Source: an uncultured Erythrobacter sp. (GTDB taxonomy: Bacteria; Pseudomonadota; Alphaproteobacteria; Sphingomonadales; Sphingomonadaceae). From it: a stretch of 64,000 nucleotides of DNA. This document shows, one piece after another, positions 25,090-34,310 of this stretch; positions within the stretch are counted from its first letter, which is position 1, and the number at the start of each line of letters is the position of its first letter. A program made the translations under genes and the position numbers. The notes under the pieces were generated by a model. That model was not told the DNA's origin. It was given only the letters and a program-made list of their open reading frames with translations, and did not search any database. The stretch spans positions 812,001 to 876,000 of the forward strand of contig CANKYK010000002.1 of the NCBI GenBank assembly GCA_947488155.1. Reading direction: 5' to 3'.

Positions 25090-25380
25090 ATGCCAAAACG
25101 TATTCTGATCGGCTCTGTCACCTCCGACAAGACCGACAAGACCGTGACCGTGAAGGTCGAACGCAAGGTGAAGCACCCGCTCTACGGGAAGATCATCCGT
25201 CGTTCGAAGAAGTATCACGCGCACGACGAAAAGAACGAATTTGCCGTTGGTGATGTTGTGCGGATCGAGGAGACGAAACCGATCTCCAAGACCAAGACCT
25301 GGATCGTAAAAGACCGGGTTACCGCAGGCGGAACCCAAGCGGTCGAAGCTGATCTCGATGTCGAGGCAGCCGGTAACTGA
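25090..25380 (+). CDS. rpsQ: 30S ribosomal protein S17
   Basis: S17 is an OB-fold protein that binds helix 11 of 16S rRNA early in assembly. The 96 residues include [43 protein letters not shown] strands and [18 protein letters not shown]-terminal stretch (about residues 80-96, acidic) is longer than in the enteric protein, a common alphaproteobacterial feature. An 83-base gap with small hairpins separates it from rplN. Confidence 0.97.
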   Translation: MPKRILIGSVTSDKTDKTVTVKVERKVKHPLYGKIIRRSKKYHAHDEKNEFAVGDVVRIEETKPISKTKTWIVKDRVTAGGTQAVEADLDVEAAGN

Positions 25381-25463
25381 TTGAATTGATCCTCGCCTTG
25401 GCGGGGACACGCGTAGGAACTGCCGGACTGGTTTCGGCAAGCCAATGAGAAGGAAACGGATCA

Positions 25464-25832
25464 ATGATCCAGATGCAATCCAATCTCGACGTCGCGGACA
25501 ACAGCGGCGCAAAGCGCGTCCAGTGCATTAAAGTACTGGGCGGGTCTAAGCGCCGGTTTGCTTCCGTGGGCGACGTGATCGTGGTTTCCGTGAAGGAAGC
25601 TCAGCCACGCGCTAAGGTGAAGAAGGGCGATGTTCATCGCGCTGTCATCGTGCGCACGAGGAAGGACGTTCGTCGTGCTGACGGAAGCGTGATCCGCTTC
25701 GACAGCAACGCCGCTGTTCTTGTTAACAAGAGCGAAGAGCCAATCGGCACTCGTATCTTTGGCCCAGTGGTCCGCGAACTTCGCGGCCGCGGGTTCATGA
25801 AGATCATCAGCCTTGCGCCGGAGGTGCTCTAA
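25464..25832 (+). CDS. rplN: 50S ribosomal protein L14
   Basis: L14 forms part of the intersubunit bridge B8 and binds RsfS. The 122-residue protein opens [19 protein letters not shown] and carries [21 protein letters not shown], the L14 signature. It has a ribosome site AGAAGGAAA and shares its last base with the rplX start (TAATG). It starts the spc group here; the 83-base gap upstream contains ATCCTCGCC/GGCGGGG and GCCG/CGGC pairings. Confidence 0.98.
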   Translation: MIQMQSNLDVADNSGAKRVQCIKVLGGSKRRFASVGDVIVVSVKEAQPRAKVKKGDVHRAVIVRTRKDVRRADGSVIRFDSNAAVLVNKSEEPIGTRIFGPVVRELRGRGFMKIISLAPEVL

Positions 25833-26152
25833 TGGCCGCTGCTAAGATCAAGAAGGGCGACAGCGTCGTCGTGCTTTCGGGCAAGGATAAGGGCCGCACC
25901 GGCACTGTCCAAAAGGTCATGCCAAAAGATGGCAAGGTCGTTGTCGAAGGCATCAACGTGGCTGCCCGCCACCGCAAACCAAGCCAGCAAAACCCGCAGG
26001 GTGGCATCGATCGCTTTGAAGCGCCGATGAACATCTCCAAGGTTGCTTTGGCTGATCCTAAGGATGGCAAGCCAACCCGCGTCCGTTTCGAAGAAAAGGA
26101 CGGCAAGAAGGTTCGCGTTGCTGTGAAGAGTGGAGAGACCATCGATGGCTGA
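25832..26152 (+). CDS. rplX: 50S ribosomal protein L24
   Basis: L24 is an early 50S assembly protein with a KOW domain. The 106 residues contain [20 protein letters not shown] near the N-terminus, the KOW motif, and [18 protein letters not shown] further on. The start overlaps the rplN stop by one base, and its own stop overlaps rplE by eight bases, so the three genes are tightly coupled. Confidence 0.98.
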   Translation: MAAAKIKKGDSVVVLSGKDKGRTGTVQKVMPKDGKVVVEGINVAARHRKPSQQNPQGGIDRFEAPMNISKVALADPKDGKPTRVRFEEKDGKKVRVAVKSGETIDG

Positions 26153-26732
26153 TGCATACGCTCCGCGCCTGAAGGCGAAGTATGACGAGCAGATCGTCAA
26201 AGCGATGACCGAGAAGTTCGGTTATAAGAACCGTCTTGAAGTTCCGAAGGTCGCAAAGATCACACTCAACATGGGTGTGGGCGAAGCGAGCCAGGACAAG
26301 AAGAAAGTTCAAATCGCAGCTGAAGAAATGACCCTGATTGCCGGCCAAAAGCCAGTGATCACCAAGGCGAAGAAATCAATCGCTCAGTTTAAACTGCGCG
26401 AAGGCATGCCAATCGGTTGCAAGGTAACCCTGCGCCGTGACCGCATGTATGAATTCCTCGACCGTCTGGTCACAGTTGCAATGCCACGCATCCGCGACTT
26501 TCGCGGGCTGAACGCTAAGTCGTTCGACGGCCGCGGCAATTATGCAATGGGCCTCAAGGAGCAAATCGTGTTCCCTGAGATCAGCTACGACAAGATCGAT
26601 AAGGTGCGCGGCATGGATATCATTGTCACCACCACCGCAAAGACTGACGAGGAGGCACGCGAATTGCTGCGTCTGCTCGGCTTCCCTTTCCAGGGTGAAG
26701 CCAATCCGTCTGAAGAAAAGGCCGCAGCGTGA
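26145..26732 (+). CDS. rplE: 50S ribosomal protein L5
   Basis: L5 carries 5S rRNA to the 50S subunit and contacts P-site tRNA. The 195-residue form from the ATG at 26145 starts [16 protein letters not shown]; the frame is open 15 bases further, but the overlap ATGGCTGA with the rplX stop repeats the layout at rplD-rplW and supports 26145. [17 protein letters not shown] and [20 protein letters not shown] are the L5 signatures. The tail is slightly longer than in enterics. Confidence 0.97.
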   Translation: MADAYAPRLKAKYDEQIVKAMTEKFGYKNRLEVPKVAKITLNMGVGEASQDKKKVQIAAEEMTLIAGQKPVITKAKKSIAQFKLREGMPIGCKVTLRRDRMYEFLDRLVTVAMPRIRDFRGLNAKSFDGRGNYAMGLKEQIVFPEISYDKIDKVRGMDIIVTTTAKTDEEARELLRLLGFPFQGEANPSEEKAAA

Positions 26733-26772
26733 GCTGCGTGTCGCAACGACTAGAGAAGAGAGCTTAAGTCCA

Positions 26773-27078
26773 ATGGCGAAACTGAGTTCGATCAATAAGA
26801 ATGAGCGTCGTAAGAAGCTCGTTAAGAAGTACGCAGACAAGTACGCTAAGCTGAAGGCGATTTCGAAGGACACTTCACTCGACGAGAGTGAACGTCTTGT
26901 CGCGCGCCTGAAGATGGCGGAACTCCCGCGCAATGGGAACCCAACACGGGTTCGCAATCGTTGCGCGACCACCGGCCGCCCACGCGGCTACTACCGCAAG
27001 TTCGGCATCAACCGCATTGAATTGCGGAATCTTGGTAACAAGGGTCTGATCCCTGGCCTTACCAAGTCGAGCTGGTGA
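26773..27078 (+). CDS. rpsN: 30S ribosomal protein S14 (zinc-free long form)
   Basis: S14 completes the 30S head. The 101-residue protein [20 protein letters not shown] is the long form without the CxxC zinc ribbon; only one cysteine ([12 protein letters not shown]) is present, so it does not need zinc. The C-terminus [20 protein letters not shown] is diagnostic. The ORF is open far upstream inside rplE, but the real start is the ATG at 26773 with GAAGAGAG ahead of it. Confidence 0.97.
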   Translation: MAKLSSINKNERRKKLVKKYADKYAKLKAISKDTSLDESERLVARLKMAELPRNGNPTRVRNRCATTGRPRGYYRKFGINRIELRNLGNKGLIPGLTKSSW

Positions 27079-27089
27079 GGAGCTGATAG

Positions 27090-27485
27090 ATGGCTATGAC
27101 CGATCCACTGGGTGATATGCTCACCCGCATCCGCAACGGACAGCAGGCGAAGAAGGATTCCGTCCTTTCGCCAGCGTCTAAGCTGCGTGCAAACGTTCTC
27201 GAAGTGCTTCAGCGCGAAGGCTACATCCGTGGTTACAGCGAAGACACGACGGGCAAGCACCCAGCGCTGCGGATTGAGCTGAAATATTTCGAAGGCGAGC
27301 CTGCTATCAAGCACGTAAGCCGCGTCTCTAAGCCTGGCCGCCGCGTCTATTCGGGTTCGAAAGAACTTCCGACTGTTCGCAACGGCCTTGGCATCACCAT
27401 CGTCTCGACACCGCGCGGTGTGCTCTCGGATAACGAAGCACGCGATAGCAACGTCGGCGGCGAAGTGCTGGCGGAGGTGTTCTGA
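27090..27485 (+). CDS. rpsH: 30S ribosomal protein S8
   Basis: S8 binds the central domain of 16S rRNA and in enterics represses the spc operon. The 131-residue protein opens [18 protein letters not shown] and ends with [20 protein letters not shown], the RNA-binding region. Start at 27090 with AGGAGC nearby. It shares its last base with the rplF start (TGATG). S8-type regulatory structure near rplE was not clearly seen. Confidence 0.98.
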   Translation: MAMTDPLGDMLTRIRNGQQAKKDSVLSPASKLRANVLEVLQREGYIRGYSEDTTGKHPALRIELKYFEGEPAIKHVSRVSKPGRRVYSGSKELPTVRNGLGITIVSTPRGVLSDNEARDSNVGGEVLAEVF

Positions 27486-28018
27486 TGAGCCGTATTGGCA
27501 AAAAAGCTGTCGCCATCCCTAGTGGGGTGACCGCCAGCATTGAGAACGGCATGCTGAGCGTGAAGGGGCCTAAGGGCACTCTCACGATGGGCCTGTCTGA
27601 CCACATTAGCTACACTGTCGAAGGTGACGAGATCCAGGTTAAGCCTGCGAACGACACCAAATTGGCTCGCTCGTTCTGGGGTATGCACCGTACATTGGTG
27701 TCTAACCTGGTGGAGGGCGTCACCGAAGGCTTCACCAAGACGCTTGAGATTTCAGGTGTTGGTTATCGTGCGAAGGCTCAGGGCAAGTCCCTGAAGCTGG
27801 AACTCGGCTTCAGCCACGATGTGAACATCGATGTGCCTGAAGGTCTCGAAGTGAAAACGCCTGATCAGACCACGGTCGAGATTTCCGGTATGGACAAGCA
27901 GGCCGTTGGCCAGCTTGCTGCTGAAATCCGCCGCTGGCGTAAGCCTGAGCCTTATAAGGGCAAGGGTATCAAGTATCGCGGCGAGTATGTCTTCCGCAAG
28001 GAAGGGAAGAAGAAGTAA
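27485..28018 (+). CDS. rplF: 50S ribosomal protein L6
   Basis: L6 lies near the factor-binding site of the 50S subunit. Its 177 residues open [19 protein letters not shown] and close with [20 protein letters not shown], the second-domain signature. The start overlaps the rpsH stop and the rplR start follows after one base. No departures from the family were noticed. Confidence 0.98.
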   Translation: MSRIGKKAVAIPSGVTASIENGMLSVKGPKGTLTMGLSDHISYTVEGDEIQVKPANDTKLARSFWGMHRTLVSNLVEGVTEGFTKTLEISGVGYRAKAQGKSLKLELGFSHDVNIDVPEGLEVKTPDQTTVEISGMDKQAVGQLAAEIRRWRKPEPYKGKGIKYRGEYVFRKEGKKK

Positions 28019-28019
28019 G

Positions 28020-28364
28020 ATGGCTAAGCTTTCCCTGTTTGAACGCCGCCGCCGCCGGGTGCGTACCGCACTGCGGACGCGTGCTGGCGATCGTCCTCGC
28101 TTGTCGGTGCACCGCACTGGTCGTCATATCTATGCTCAGATCATCAATGATGCTGATGGCCGCACCGTGGCTGCTGCATCTACTCTGGGCGGCAAGAAGT
28201 CTGGCGCAAATGTCGATGCCGCTGCTCAAGTGGGCAAGGATATCGCCGTTGCCGCCAAGAAGGCTGGCGTGACCACTGTCGTGTTTGATCGCGGCGGGTT
28301 CCTGTTTCATGGCCGCGTGAAAGCGCTGGCCGATGCCGCTCGCGAAGGCGGGCTGGAGTTCTGA
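28020..28364 (+). CDS. rplR: 50S ribosomal protein L18
   Basis: L18 binds 5S rRNA with L5. The 114-residue protein opens [20 protein letters not shown], with a basic N-terminal tail, and contains [19 protein letters not shown] and [20 protein letters not shown]. The frame is open upstream within rplF, but the ATG at 28020 directly behind the rplF stop matches the family. Its stop overlaps rpsE by one base. Confidence 0.97.
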   Translation: MAKLSLFERRRRRVRTALRTRAGDRPRLSVHRTGRHIYAQIINDADGRTVAAASTLGGKKSGANVDAAAQVGKDIAVAAKKAGVTTVVFDRGGFLFHGRVKALADAAREGGLEF

Positions 28365-29185
28365 TGATGGCTGACGACAAGAAAACCGAAGCGCCTGCTG
28401 AAGAGGCCAAGACCGAAGAAACTGCAGCACCTGCAGCGGAAGCGGCTCCGGCTGCTGAAGAAGCGAAAACTGAAGAAGCGGCTGCTCCGGCAGAAGCGGC
28501 TCCAGCTGAAGCGCCTGCAGAAGCTCCAGCAAAGACCGAAGCTCCTCAACAACGCGAAGGCCGCGGACGCGGCCGTGGCGGCGACAATCGCGGCGGTGGC
28601 CGTGGTCGCGGTGGCCGTGACAATCGTCGCGGTAAGCGTGAAGAGGAAGATGATGGCATCATCGAGAAGCTGGTGCACATCAACCGCGTCTCTAAAACGG
28701 TGAAGGGTGGTAAGCGTTTTGGCTTTGCTGCACTCGTCGTTGTCGGTGACGGCGCGGGCCGCGTTGGCTTTGGCCACGGTAAGGCTCGCGAAGTTCCAGA
28801 GGCGATCACCAAAGCAACTGCAGCCGCTCGTAAGAAGATGGTTCGCGTTCCGCTTAAAGAAGGCCGCACTCTGCACCATGACGCCAAGGGCCGCTTCGGC
28901 GCTGGTAAGGTGACCGTGCGTACAGCGCCTCCGGGTACCGGCATCATTGCTGGTGGTCCGATGCGTGCCGTCTTTGAAAGCCTGGGCGTTGCAGACGTTG
29001 TGACCAAATCGGTCGGTTCGTCCAACCCCTATAACATGATCCGCGCTACCTTCGACGCGCTGACCAACCAGACTTCGCCGAAGTCTGTCGCTCAGCGCCG
29101 GGGCAAGAAGGTCGCCGACCTTCTGGGCCGTGGTGGTTCAAGCGAGGTGGAAGCAGAAGCTGAAGCCGCGGCGATTGTGGAGTAA
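28364..29185 (+). CDS. rpsE: 30S ribosomal protein S5 with long Ala/Glu/Pro and RGG-rich N-terminal extension
   Basis: S5 helps shape the mRNA entry pore and controls accuracy. The S5 core starts near residue 98 ([18 protein letters not shown]) and includes [17 protein letters not shown] and [20 protein letters not shown]. Ahead of it lie about 95 extra residues: an acidic Ala/Glu/Pro stretch (8-62) followed by an Arg/Gly box (64-92). The total of 273 residues compares with about 166 in enterics. The start uses one of two adjacent ATGs coupled to the rplR stop. The extension is probably exposed and flexible; its job is unknown. Confidence 0.97.
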   Translation: MMADDKKTEAPAEEAKTEETAAPAAEAAPAAEEAKTEEAAAPAEAAPAEAPAEAPAKTEAPQQREGRGRGRGGDNRGGGRGRGGRDNRRGKREEEDDGIIEKLVHINRVSKTVKGGKRFGFAALVVVGDGAGRVGFGHGKAREVPEAITKATAAARKKMVRVPLKEGRTLHHDAKGRFGAGKVTVRTAPPGTGIIAGGPMRAVFESLGVADVVTKSVGSSNPYNMIRATFDALTNQTSPKSVAQRRGKKVADLLGRGGSSEVEAEAEAAAIVE

Positions 29186-29190
29186 GACCA

Positions 29191-29376
29191 ATGGCTGCTA
29201 AGAAAACTATCAAGATCAAGCAGATCGGTTCGCCGATCCGTCGTCCAGAAAGTCAGCGTAAGATACTGATCGGTCTGGGCCTCAACAAGATGCACAAAGT
29301 TGTCGAGCGTCAGGACACCCCTGAAGTTCGCGGCGCGGTCGCAAAGATCCCGCATCTGGTTGAAGTGGTTGATTAA
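29191..29376 (+). CDS. rpmD: 50S ribosomal protein L30
   Basis: L30 is a small 50S protein near the 5S region, absent in some bacteria. The 61 residues [16 protein letters not shown], then [17 protein letters not shown], match the family exactly. It begins five bases after rpsE. The gap to rplO (71 bases) holds the palindrome GAGGCC/GGCCTC, a weak terminator-like hairpin. Confidence 0.97.
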   Translation: MAAKKTIKIKQIGSPIRRPESQRKILIGLGLNKMHKVVERQDTPEVRGAVAKIPHLVEVVD

Positions 29377-29447
29377 AATATTTGAGGCCTCGCTCGGTGC
29401 GGGGCCTCACTCTTTCAGCGCGAACAAAAGCGAAAGCGAGTGCACAC

Positions 29448-29960
29448 ATGAAACTCAATGACATCCGTGACAATGAAGGCGCCCGTAAAGGGCGCATGCG
29501 CAAGGGCCGTGGTATCGGTTCTGGCAAAGGCAAAACCGCTGCGCGCGGTCAGAAGGGCCAAAAGAGCCGTTCTGGCGTAGCGATCAAGGGCTTTGAAGGC
29601 GGCCAAATGCCGCTTCACATGCGCCTGCCAAAGCGCGGCTTCAACAACCCGTTCGGCAAAGATTTTGCAGAGATCAACATTGGCATGGTCCAAAAGTTCA
29701 TCGACGCAAAGAAGCTCGACGGCAAGAAAGCCATCGACGAAGCGGCTCTGCGTGAAGCAGGCCTGGTTCGCGGCGGCAAAGACGGTGTTCGTTTGCTCGG
29801 TAAGGGTGAACTGAAGGCTAAGGTCAAATTCGTCGTTGCTGGTGCGTCTAAGGGCGCAGTAGAAGCGGTTGAAAAGGCTGGCGGCAGCGTCGAGGTTGTT
29901 GTCGTGAAGAAGCCTTCGGGCAAGCCGAACCCTGAAAAAGCGGCGGCAAAAAGCAAATAA
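29448..29960 (+). CDS. rplO: 50S ribosomal protein L15
   Basis: L15 stabilises 23S folding. The 170-residue protein opens [20 protein letters not shown] and has the basic glycine-rich [18 protein letters not shown] and [17 protein letters not shown]. The frame is open upstream to 29382, but those residues are not L15, so the ATG at 29448 was chosen. Its tail ([13 protein letters not shown]) is a little longer than in enterics. A terminator-like hairpin lies between it and secY. Confidence 0.97.
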   Translation: MKLNDIRDNEGARKGRMRKGRGIGSGKGKTAARGQKGQKSRSGVAIKGFEGGQMPLHMRLPKRGFNNPFGKDFAEINIGMVQKFIDAKKLDGKKAIDEAALREAGLVRGGKDGVRLLGKGELKAKVKFVVAGASKGAVEAVEKAGGSVEVVVVKKPSGKPNPEKAAAKSK

Positions 29961-30028
29961 TGCGGGTATTGGTGAGCGAGGGGTTCGACATTCGGCTCCT
30001 CGCTCCCTATCTAATCCTTCGTGCATAG

Positions 30029-30056
30029 ACCGGCGAGGGCCGGTTGGTTTGTTTTT
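30029..30056 (+). terminator. Terminator-like hairpin between rplO and secY
   Basis: ACCGGC and GCCGGT pair perfectly around GAGG, and TTGGTTTGTTTTT follows. Since secY normally depends on the spc transcript, this may reduce read-through, or a separate secY promoter may exist in the 165-base gap. A second, longer hairpin (GAGCGAGG/CCTCGCTC, 29974-30005) precedes it. Confidence 0.6.
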
Positions 30057-30125
30057 CGGGCTTGCTGGACGGCAAGGATACCCAAGGACGGGCTATTAGC
30101 CAGACGCTAGGATCGATATTTAGAC

Positions 30126-31487
30126 ATGGCATCACGCGCCGATTCAATCGCGAGCAATATGAGCCTCGCCAATTTCTCCAAAGCGACGGAGTTGCGCCAG
30201 CGTATCTGGTTCACCATCGGTGCGCTTATTGTCTTTCGCTTTTTGAGCTTTGTTCCGCTTCCGGGCGTGAACACTAGCGCCTTGCAAGACTTGGCCAACC
30301 TAACTCAGGGCGGCGTTGTTGACCTCTTCAATGCGTTCTCAGGCGGAGCGCTTGAGCGGATGAGCCTCATCGCGCTTGGTGTTATGCCGTACATCACGGC
30401 CTCCATTGTGGTGCAGATGGCCTCGGCCTTGCATCCAACGCTTGCGGCGCTTAAGAAAGAAGGCGCCACTGGGCGTCAGAAACTCAACCAATACACTCGC
30501 TATGGCACGGTGTTCCTTTGCGTAATCCAAGGTTATTTCTTGGCAGCAGGACTTGAGAGCTTCGCATCGGCAAATGGTATCACAGCGGTCGTCAACCCGG
30601 GATATATGTTCCGCGTCGGCGCCGTCATCAGCCTCGTGGGTGGCACTATGTTCCTGCTGTGGCTGGGTGAGCAAATCACCTCGCGCGGGATCGGTAACGG
30701 TGTCTCGCTGATCATTATGGCGGGCATTGTCGCGCAGTTCCCGACCTTCGTGTCCAACATGTTTGAGGGTGGACGGACTGGTTCAATCTCGCTTGGTCTG
30801 ATCGTTGGTTTCGCGATTATGGTCGTGCTGTTGATCCTGGTGATCTCCTTTGTGGAGCGGGCTCAGCGGCGTTTGCTGATCCAATATCCTAAGCGCGCCA
30901 CGCAAAATGGTGTGATGCAGGCGGATCGCTCGCACTTGCCGCTTAAACTCAATACCGCTGGTGTTATCCCGCCAATTTTTGCAAGCTCGCTGTTGCTGTT
31001 GCCGCTGACGATCACTCAGTTCGCTGGCGCGCCAAGCGGCGAGGAAGGCGCGGGCGGCTTTGCACAGAGCCTGTTGTTCTATCTCCAGCCAGGCGAGTGG
31101 ATTTACCTCACGCTTTATGCGCTGGGCATCATCTTCTTCTGCTTCTTCTACACCGCGGTTGTGTTCAACCCGGAAGAGACGGCGGACAATCTGAAGAAAA
31201 ACGGCGGCTTCATTCCTGGCATTCGCCCAGGTAAGCGGACGGCGGACTATCTCGAATATGTCCTGACCCGCATCACCGTGGTCGGCGCGCTCTATCTTGC
31301 GGTCGTTTGCGTGCTGCCGGAATATGTTATTCGCCAGACCGGCCTGCCGCTGTTCCTTGGCGGTACCAGCCTGCTGATTGTGGTGAACGTCACGGTTGAT
31401 ACGATCAGCCAAGTGCAGTCGCATTTGCTGGCGCACCAATATGGCGACCTGATCAAAAAGGCGAAGCTTAAGGGCCGTAAGCGCTAA
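30126..31487 (+). CDS. secY: Protein translocase subunit SecY
   Basis: SecY is the channel of the Sec translocon, with ten membrane helices, inserted in the inner membrane with SecE and SecG. The 453-residue protein contains TIGALIVFRFLSFVPLPGVN at helix 1, the plug region with GGALERMSLIALGVMPYITA, and the cytosolic loop signatures GMTFLLWLGEQIT-like and NPEETADNLKKNGGFIPGIRPG. The start at 30126 gives the usual N-terminus. adk follows after 30 bases. Confidence 0.98.
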   Translation: MASRADSIASNMSLANFSKATELRQRIWFTIGALIVFRFLSFVPLPGVNTSALQDLANLTQGGVVDLFNAFSGGALERMSLIALGVMPYITASIVVQMASALHPTLAALKKEGATGRQKLNQYTRYGTVFLCVIQGYFLAAGLESFASANGITAVVNPGYMFRVGAVISLVGGTMFLLWLGEQITSRGIGNGVSLIIMAGIVAQFPTFVSNMFEGGRTGSISLGLIVGFAIMVVLLILVISFVERAQRRLLIQYPKRATQNGVMQADRSHLPLKLNTAGVIPPIFASSLLLLPLTITQFAGAPSGEEGAGGFAQSLLFYLQPGEWIYLTLYALGIIFFCFFYTAVVFNPEETADNLKKNGGFIPGIRPGKRTADYLEYVLTRITVVGALYLAVVCVLPEYVIRQTGLPLFLGGTSLLIVVNVTVDTISQVQSHLLAHQYGDLIKKAKLKGRKR

Positions 31488-31517
31488 TCGGCGCGCGAGC
31501 ATCTGGGGGATTTTGCG

Positions 31518-32162
31518 ATGAACATCATTCTTCTTGGCCCTCCGGGTGCCGGTAAAGGCACCCAGAGCGCTGGCCTGGTTGAGCGTCACGGAATGGTGCA
31601 GCTTTCAACTGGCGACATGTTGCGGGCGGCGGTGAAGGCGGGGACGCCTGTTGGCCTAAAGGCGAAAGCTGTCATGGACGCGGGGGAGCTCGTGTCTGAT
31701 GAGATTGTGGCTGAACTGATCGATGCTGAACTGGCGGCGATGGATGCGGGCACTGGCGCTATCTTCGATGGCTACCCACGCACAGCATCACAGGCTGAAA
31801 CGCTTGACGCTATTCTGAGCAAACACAATCGCACGCTCGACCATGTGATTGAACTGGGCGTAGATGTTGATGCTCTGGTGGACCGGATTACAGGCCGTTT
31901 CTCGTGTGCCAATTGTGGTGCTCTTTACCACGACACCGCTAACCCGCCCACGAAAGAAGGGGTGTGCGACACCTGTGGCCACACAGAATTCAAACGCCGT
32001 CCCGACGACAATGAAGAAACCGTACGCACCCGGATGGCGGTGTATCGCGGTGAGACCGCACCAATCCTGCCGGGCTATGAAGCGCGCGGCATCGTGACAC
32101 GGGTTGATGGCATGGCGGGTATCACCGATGTCGCCAATGCGATTGACGCGGTGCTCGTTTAA
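31518..32162 (+). CDS. adk: Adenylate kinase, zinc-lid form
   Basis: Interconverts ATP plus AMP and two ADP. The 214-residue long form has GPPGAGKGTQ at residues 7-16, DGYPRTASQAE near 84, and an extended lid that carries Cys130, Cys133, Cys150 and Cys153 in two CxxC pairs, so it should bind zinc like adenylate kinases of many alphaproteobacteria and firmicutes. It lies downstream of secY, the usual neighbour, and ends the spc group here. Confidence 0.97.
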   Translation: MNIILLGPPGAGKGTQSAGLVERHGMVQLSTGDMLRAAVKAGTPVGLKAKAVMDAGELVSDEIVAELIDAELAAMDAGTGAIFDGYPRTASQAETLDAILSKHNRTLDHVIELGVDVDALVDRITGRFSCANCGALYHDTANPPTKEGVCDTCGHTEFKRRPDDNEETVRTRMAVYRGETAPILPGYEARGIVTRVDGMAGITDVANAIDAVLV

Positions 32163-32260
32163 GCGAGCAATTGCCGGGGCAGGGGACTAACTCTGCTCTT
32201 TCGTACAGTATCGGCATCGCCTAAACCGCTTCGCACAGAGATGCGAAGAGGACGATTGTG

Positions 32261-32962
32261 ATGCGCGTAGTTTTGGCTGGTTTGGCAGCTTTTATGGTGG
32301 CTCAGCCGGTTGCCGCTGAAGTGGTTTCGACCAGCGAGAATGGCTTTGTAACTCGCGACGAGGCGGTGGTGGAAGCCAATCCCAAAGCGGTATGGCTGGC
32401 GCTGATCTCACCTGGGCGCTGGTGGAATTCCTCGCACACTTGGTCTGGCGATTCTGCGAACCTTACCATCACGCCGCAAGCGGGCGGATGCTTTTGTGAG
32501 CGCATTCCCGAAGATCCCGATCCGGAAAAGATCACGCTCGAGGGCAGCGTTGAGCACATGCGCGTGATCCAGGCGTACCCAGAACGTGCGTTGAGAATGC
32601 AAGGGGCACTGGGCCCGCTGCAAAGCGAGCCGGTTACCGGCATTCTGACCGTCGCGATCAGCGAGGTCGATGAAGGCACTAAGATCGTCTGGGAATATAA
32701 TGTTGGCGGCTCCATGCGCTATAAGATCGGTGAGATCTCGGCTGCGGTTGGCGGGGTTATGACCCAGCAATTGTCAGGCCTGGCACAAAGCCTTGGCATG
32801 GTTTCTGGCCCGGCCTCTGTCAGCGATGATGCCGATGAGGCGGACGAGGAAGAGGGCGCGGCAGAAAGCCCAGAAGGCGAAGCAGGCGAGGGCGGCAGCG
32901 CGATTGGTGATGACTTTCTCGACGGTGTCGAAGGCACCAGCGAAGGTGAAGGCGGCAATTGA
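32261..32962 (+). CDS. Exported SRPBCC/START-like protein
   Basis: A 233-residue protein with a signal peptide (MRVVLAGLAAFMVAQPVAAEV). The mature part reads like an SRPBCC (polyketide-cyclase/START) domain: VEANPKAVWLALISPGRWW, then TITPQAGGCFCERIP, and GTKIVWEYNVGGSM. The last 50 residues are acidic and disordered-looking (DEADEEEGAAESPEGEAGEGG). A GTG precedes the ATG used here by one codon. It lies between adk and the rpsM group, so is not part of the usual ribosomal order; its function is not known. Confidence 0.8.
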   Translation: MRVVLAGLAAFMVAQPVAAEVVSTSENGFVTRDEAVVEANPKAVWLALISPGRWWNSSHTWSGDSANLTITPQAGGCFCERIPEDPDPEKITLEGSVEHMRVIQAYPERALRMQGALGPLQSEPVTGILTVAISEVDEGTKIVWEYNVGGSMRYKIGEISAAVGGVMTQQLSGLAQSLGMVSGPASVSDDADEADEEEGAAESPEGEAGEGGSAIGDDFLDGVEGTSEGEGGN

Positions 32963-32967
32963 GGTGG

Positions 32968-32997
32968 GCGGGAAGACTAGTTTTCCCGCAGGTTTTC
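32968..32997 (+). terminator. Possible terminator after the SRPBCC-like gene
   Basis: GCGGGAA and TTCCCGC form a hairpin, then AGGTTTTC. The U-tract is weak and the call is tentative. Confidence 0.45.
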
Positions 32998-33369
32998 TGG
33001 CCCAGTTTTGACCTTGCTCGCGCGTCGCGCTAAATTGCGAAGCATCACAAGTGGGCAAAGCGAGCAATCTCGCGTAATTTTGCCGCTAAACTGTTCCATC
33101 GGACGAACTATTTTGTCCGATTGTCGCGCTATGATTTGCTAGCGGTTGACGTGCTGCGCGAATCGTCTTAAGCGCGCCCTTCATTCGAGATTTTCGAACC
33201 GAGTCCGGCAGGTAGCCTTATTGATTGGATGCCAACCGGGCTTTTTGCCGTTTAATCGGTTTTGACATTTGTCAGATCGGTTAAGCAGTGGCGTAAATCT
33301 CTGGTGAAGCGTTGAGATAGGGGTGGGTTGCATGTCGCGCTCATGTCCCTGTGGAGCATGGAGAATTAA
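32998..33369 (+). promoter_or_regulatory. Upstream region of the rpsM operon with a likely promoter
   Basis: This 372-base gap holds no gene that I can support. TTGACG (33146-33151) and TAAGCG (33169-33174), spaced 17 bases, with a GCGCGCCC discriminator, form the best promoter candidate for rpsM-rpsK-rpoA-rplQ. The leader of about 190 bases that follows has several short inverted repeats but no clear terminator. CGGACGAACTATTTTGTCCG upstream of the promoter is a short perfect hairpin. Confidence 0.55.
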
Positions 33370-33738
33370 GTGGCTCGTATTGCTGGGGTGAACATCCCTA
33401 CAAATAAGCGTGTTATTATTGCGCTTACCTATATTCACGGGATTGGTCGCACGACCGCCGTGAAAATCGCTGACAAGCTTGGCATTGATCACGCTGCACG
33501 TGTGCAAGACCTTTCTGATGAAGAAGTTCTGCGTATTCGTGAGACGATTGACGCTGATCACACCGTCGAAGGCGATCTGCGTCGCAACACCGCGATGAAC
33601 ATTAAGCGCCTGATGGACCTTCGGTCTTATCGCGGCCTGCGTCATCGTAACGGATTGCCTGTGCGCGGTCAGCGCACTCACACCAACGCCCGCACCCGCA
33701 AGGGTAAGGCCAAGCCGATCGCCGGCAAGAAGAAGTAA
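33370..33738 (+). CDS. rpsM: 30S ribosomal protein S13
   Basis: S13 lies at the 30S head and contacts the P-site tRNA and 50S bridge B1. The 122-residue protein uses a GTG start (GTGGCTCGT) and contains [39 protein letters not shown] and [22 protein letters not shown] just ahead is a poor ribosome site, so expression may depend on the leader. rpsK follows after 61 bases. Confidence 0.97.
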   Translation: MARIAGVNIPTNKRVIIALTYIHGIGRTTAVKIADKLGIDHAARVQDLSDEEVLRIRETIDADHTVEGDLRRNTAMNIKRLMDLRSYRGLRHRNGLPVRGQRTHTNARTRKGKAKPIAGKKK

Positions 33739-33799
33739 GCCTTGTTTGGGTCTTCCCAAGCAAGCTTTTACCTTCTGACGAGTTAAAGGATTTAGCCAC

Positions 33800-34189
33800 A
33801 TGGCACGCGAACCTGGTCGGGTTAAAAAACGCGACAAAAAAAATATCAGCAGCGGTGTTGCCCACATCAACGCCAGCTTTAACAACACGATGATCACCAT
33901 CACCGATGCACAAGGCAATGCGATCAGCTGGTCCAGTGCAGGCATGATGGGCTTCAAAGGTAGCCGTAAATCGACGCCTTATGCAGCCCAGGTTGCCGCC
34001 GATGATGCTGGCAAAAAAGCCGCAGAGCATGGTGTGCGCACTTTGGAAGTCGAAGTGAAGGGCCCAGGCTCTGGCCGTGAGAGCGCATTGCGCGGTCTTG
34101 CAGCCGTTGGCTTTAACATCACATCTATCCGCGATGTGACGCCTATCCCGCATAACGGCGTTCGTCCGTCTAAGCGGCGCCGCGTCTAA
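33800..34189 (+). CDS. rpsK: 30S ribosomal protein S11
   Basis: S11 forms part of the 30S platform and mRNA exit. The 129-residue protein has [20 protein letters not shown], the family signature, [20 protein letters not shown] and [10 protein letters not shown] at its basic end. AAAGGA lies ahead of the start. A 121-base gap separates it from rpoA. Confidence 0.98.
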   Translation: MAREPGRVKKRDKKNISSGVAHINASFNNTMITITDAQGNAISWSSAGMMGFKGSRKSTPYAAQVAADDAGKKAAEHGVRTLEVEVKGPGSGRESALRGLAAVGFNITSIRDVTPIPHNGVRPSKRRRV

Positions 34190-34310
34190 ACCGTCCCAGT
34201 TCGGTGGCCCTGGTGGCCATCGCAACGACCCGGCGGCCAAAGCGCAGTTCGCGAAAGCGCCAAGGCCCGCCGATAATTTGAACCGCTGCATAGCGAATTA
34301 GGGGAAATCC

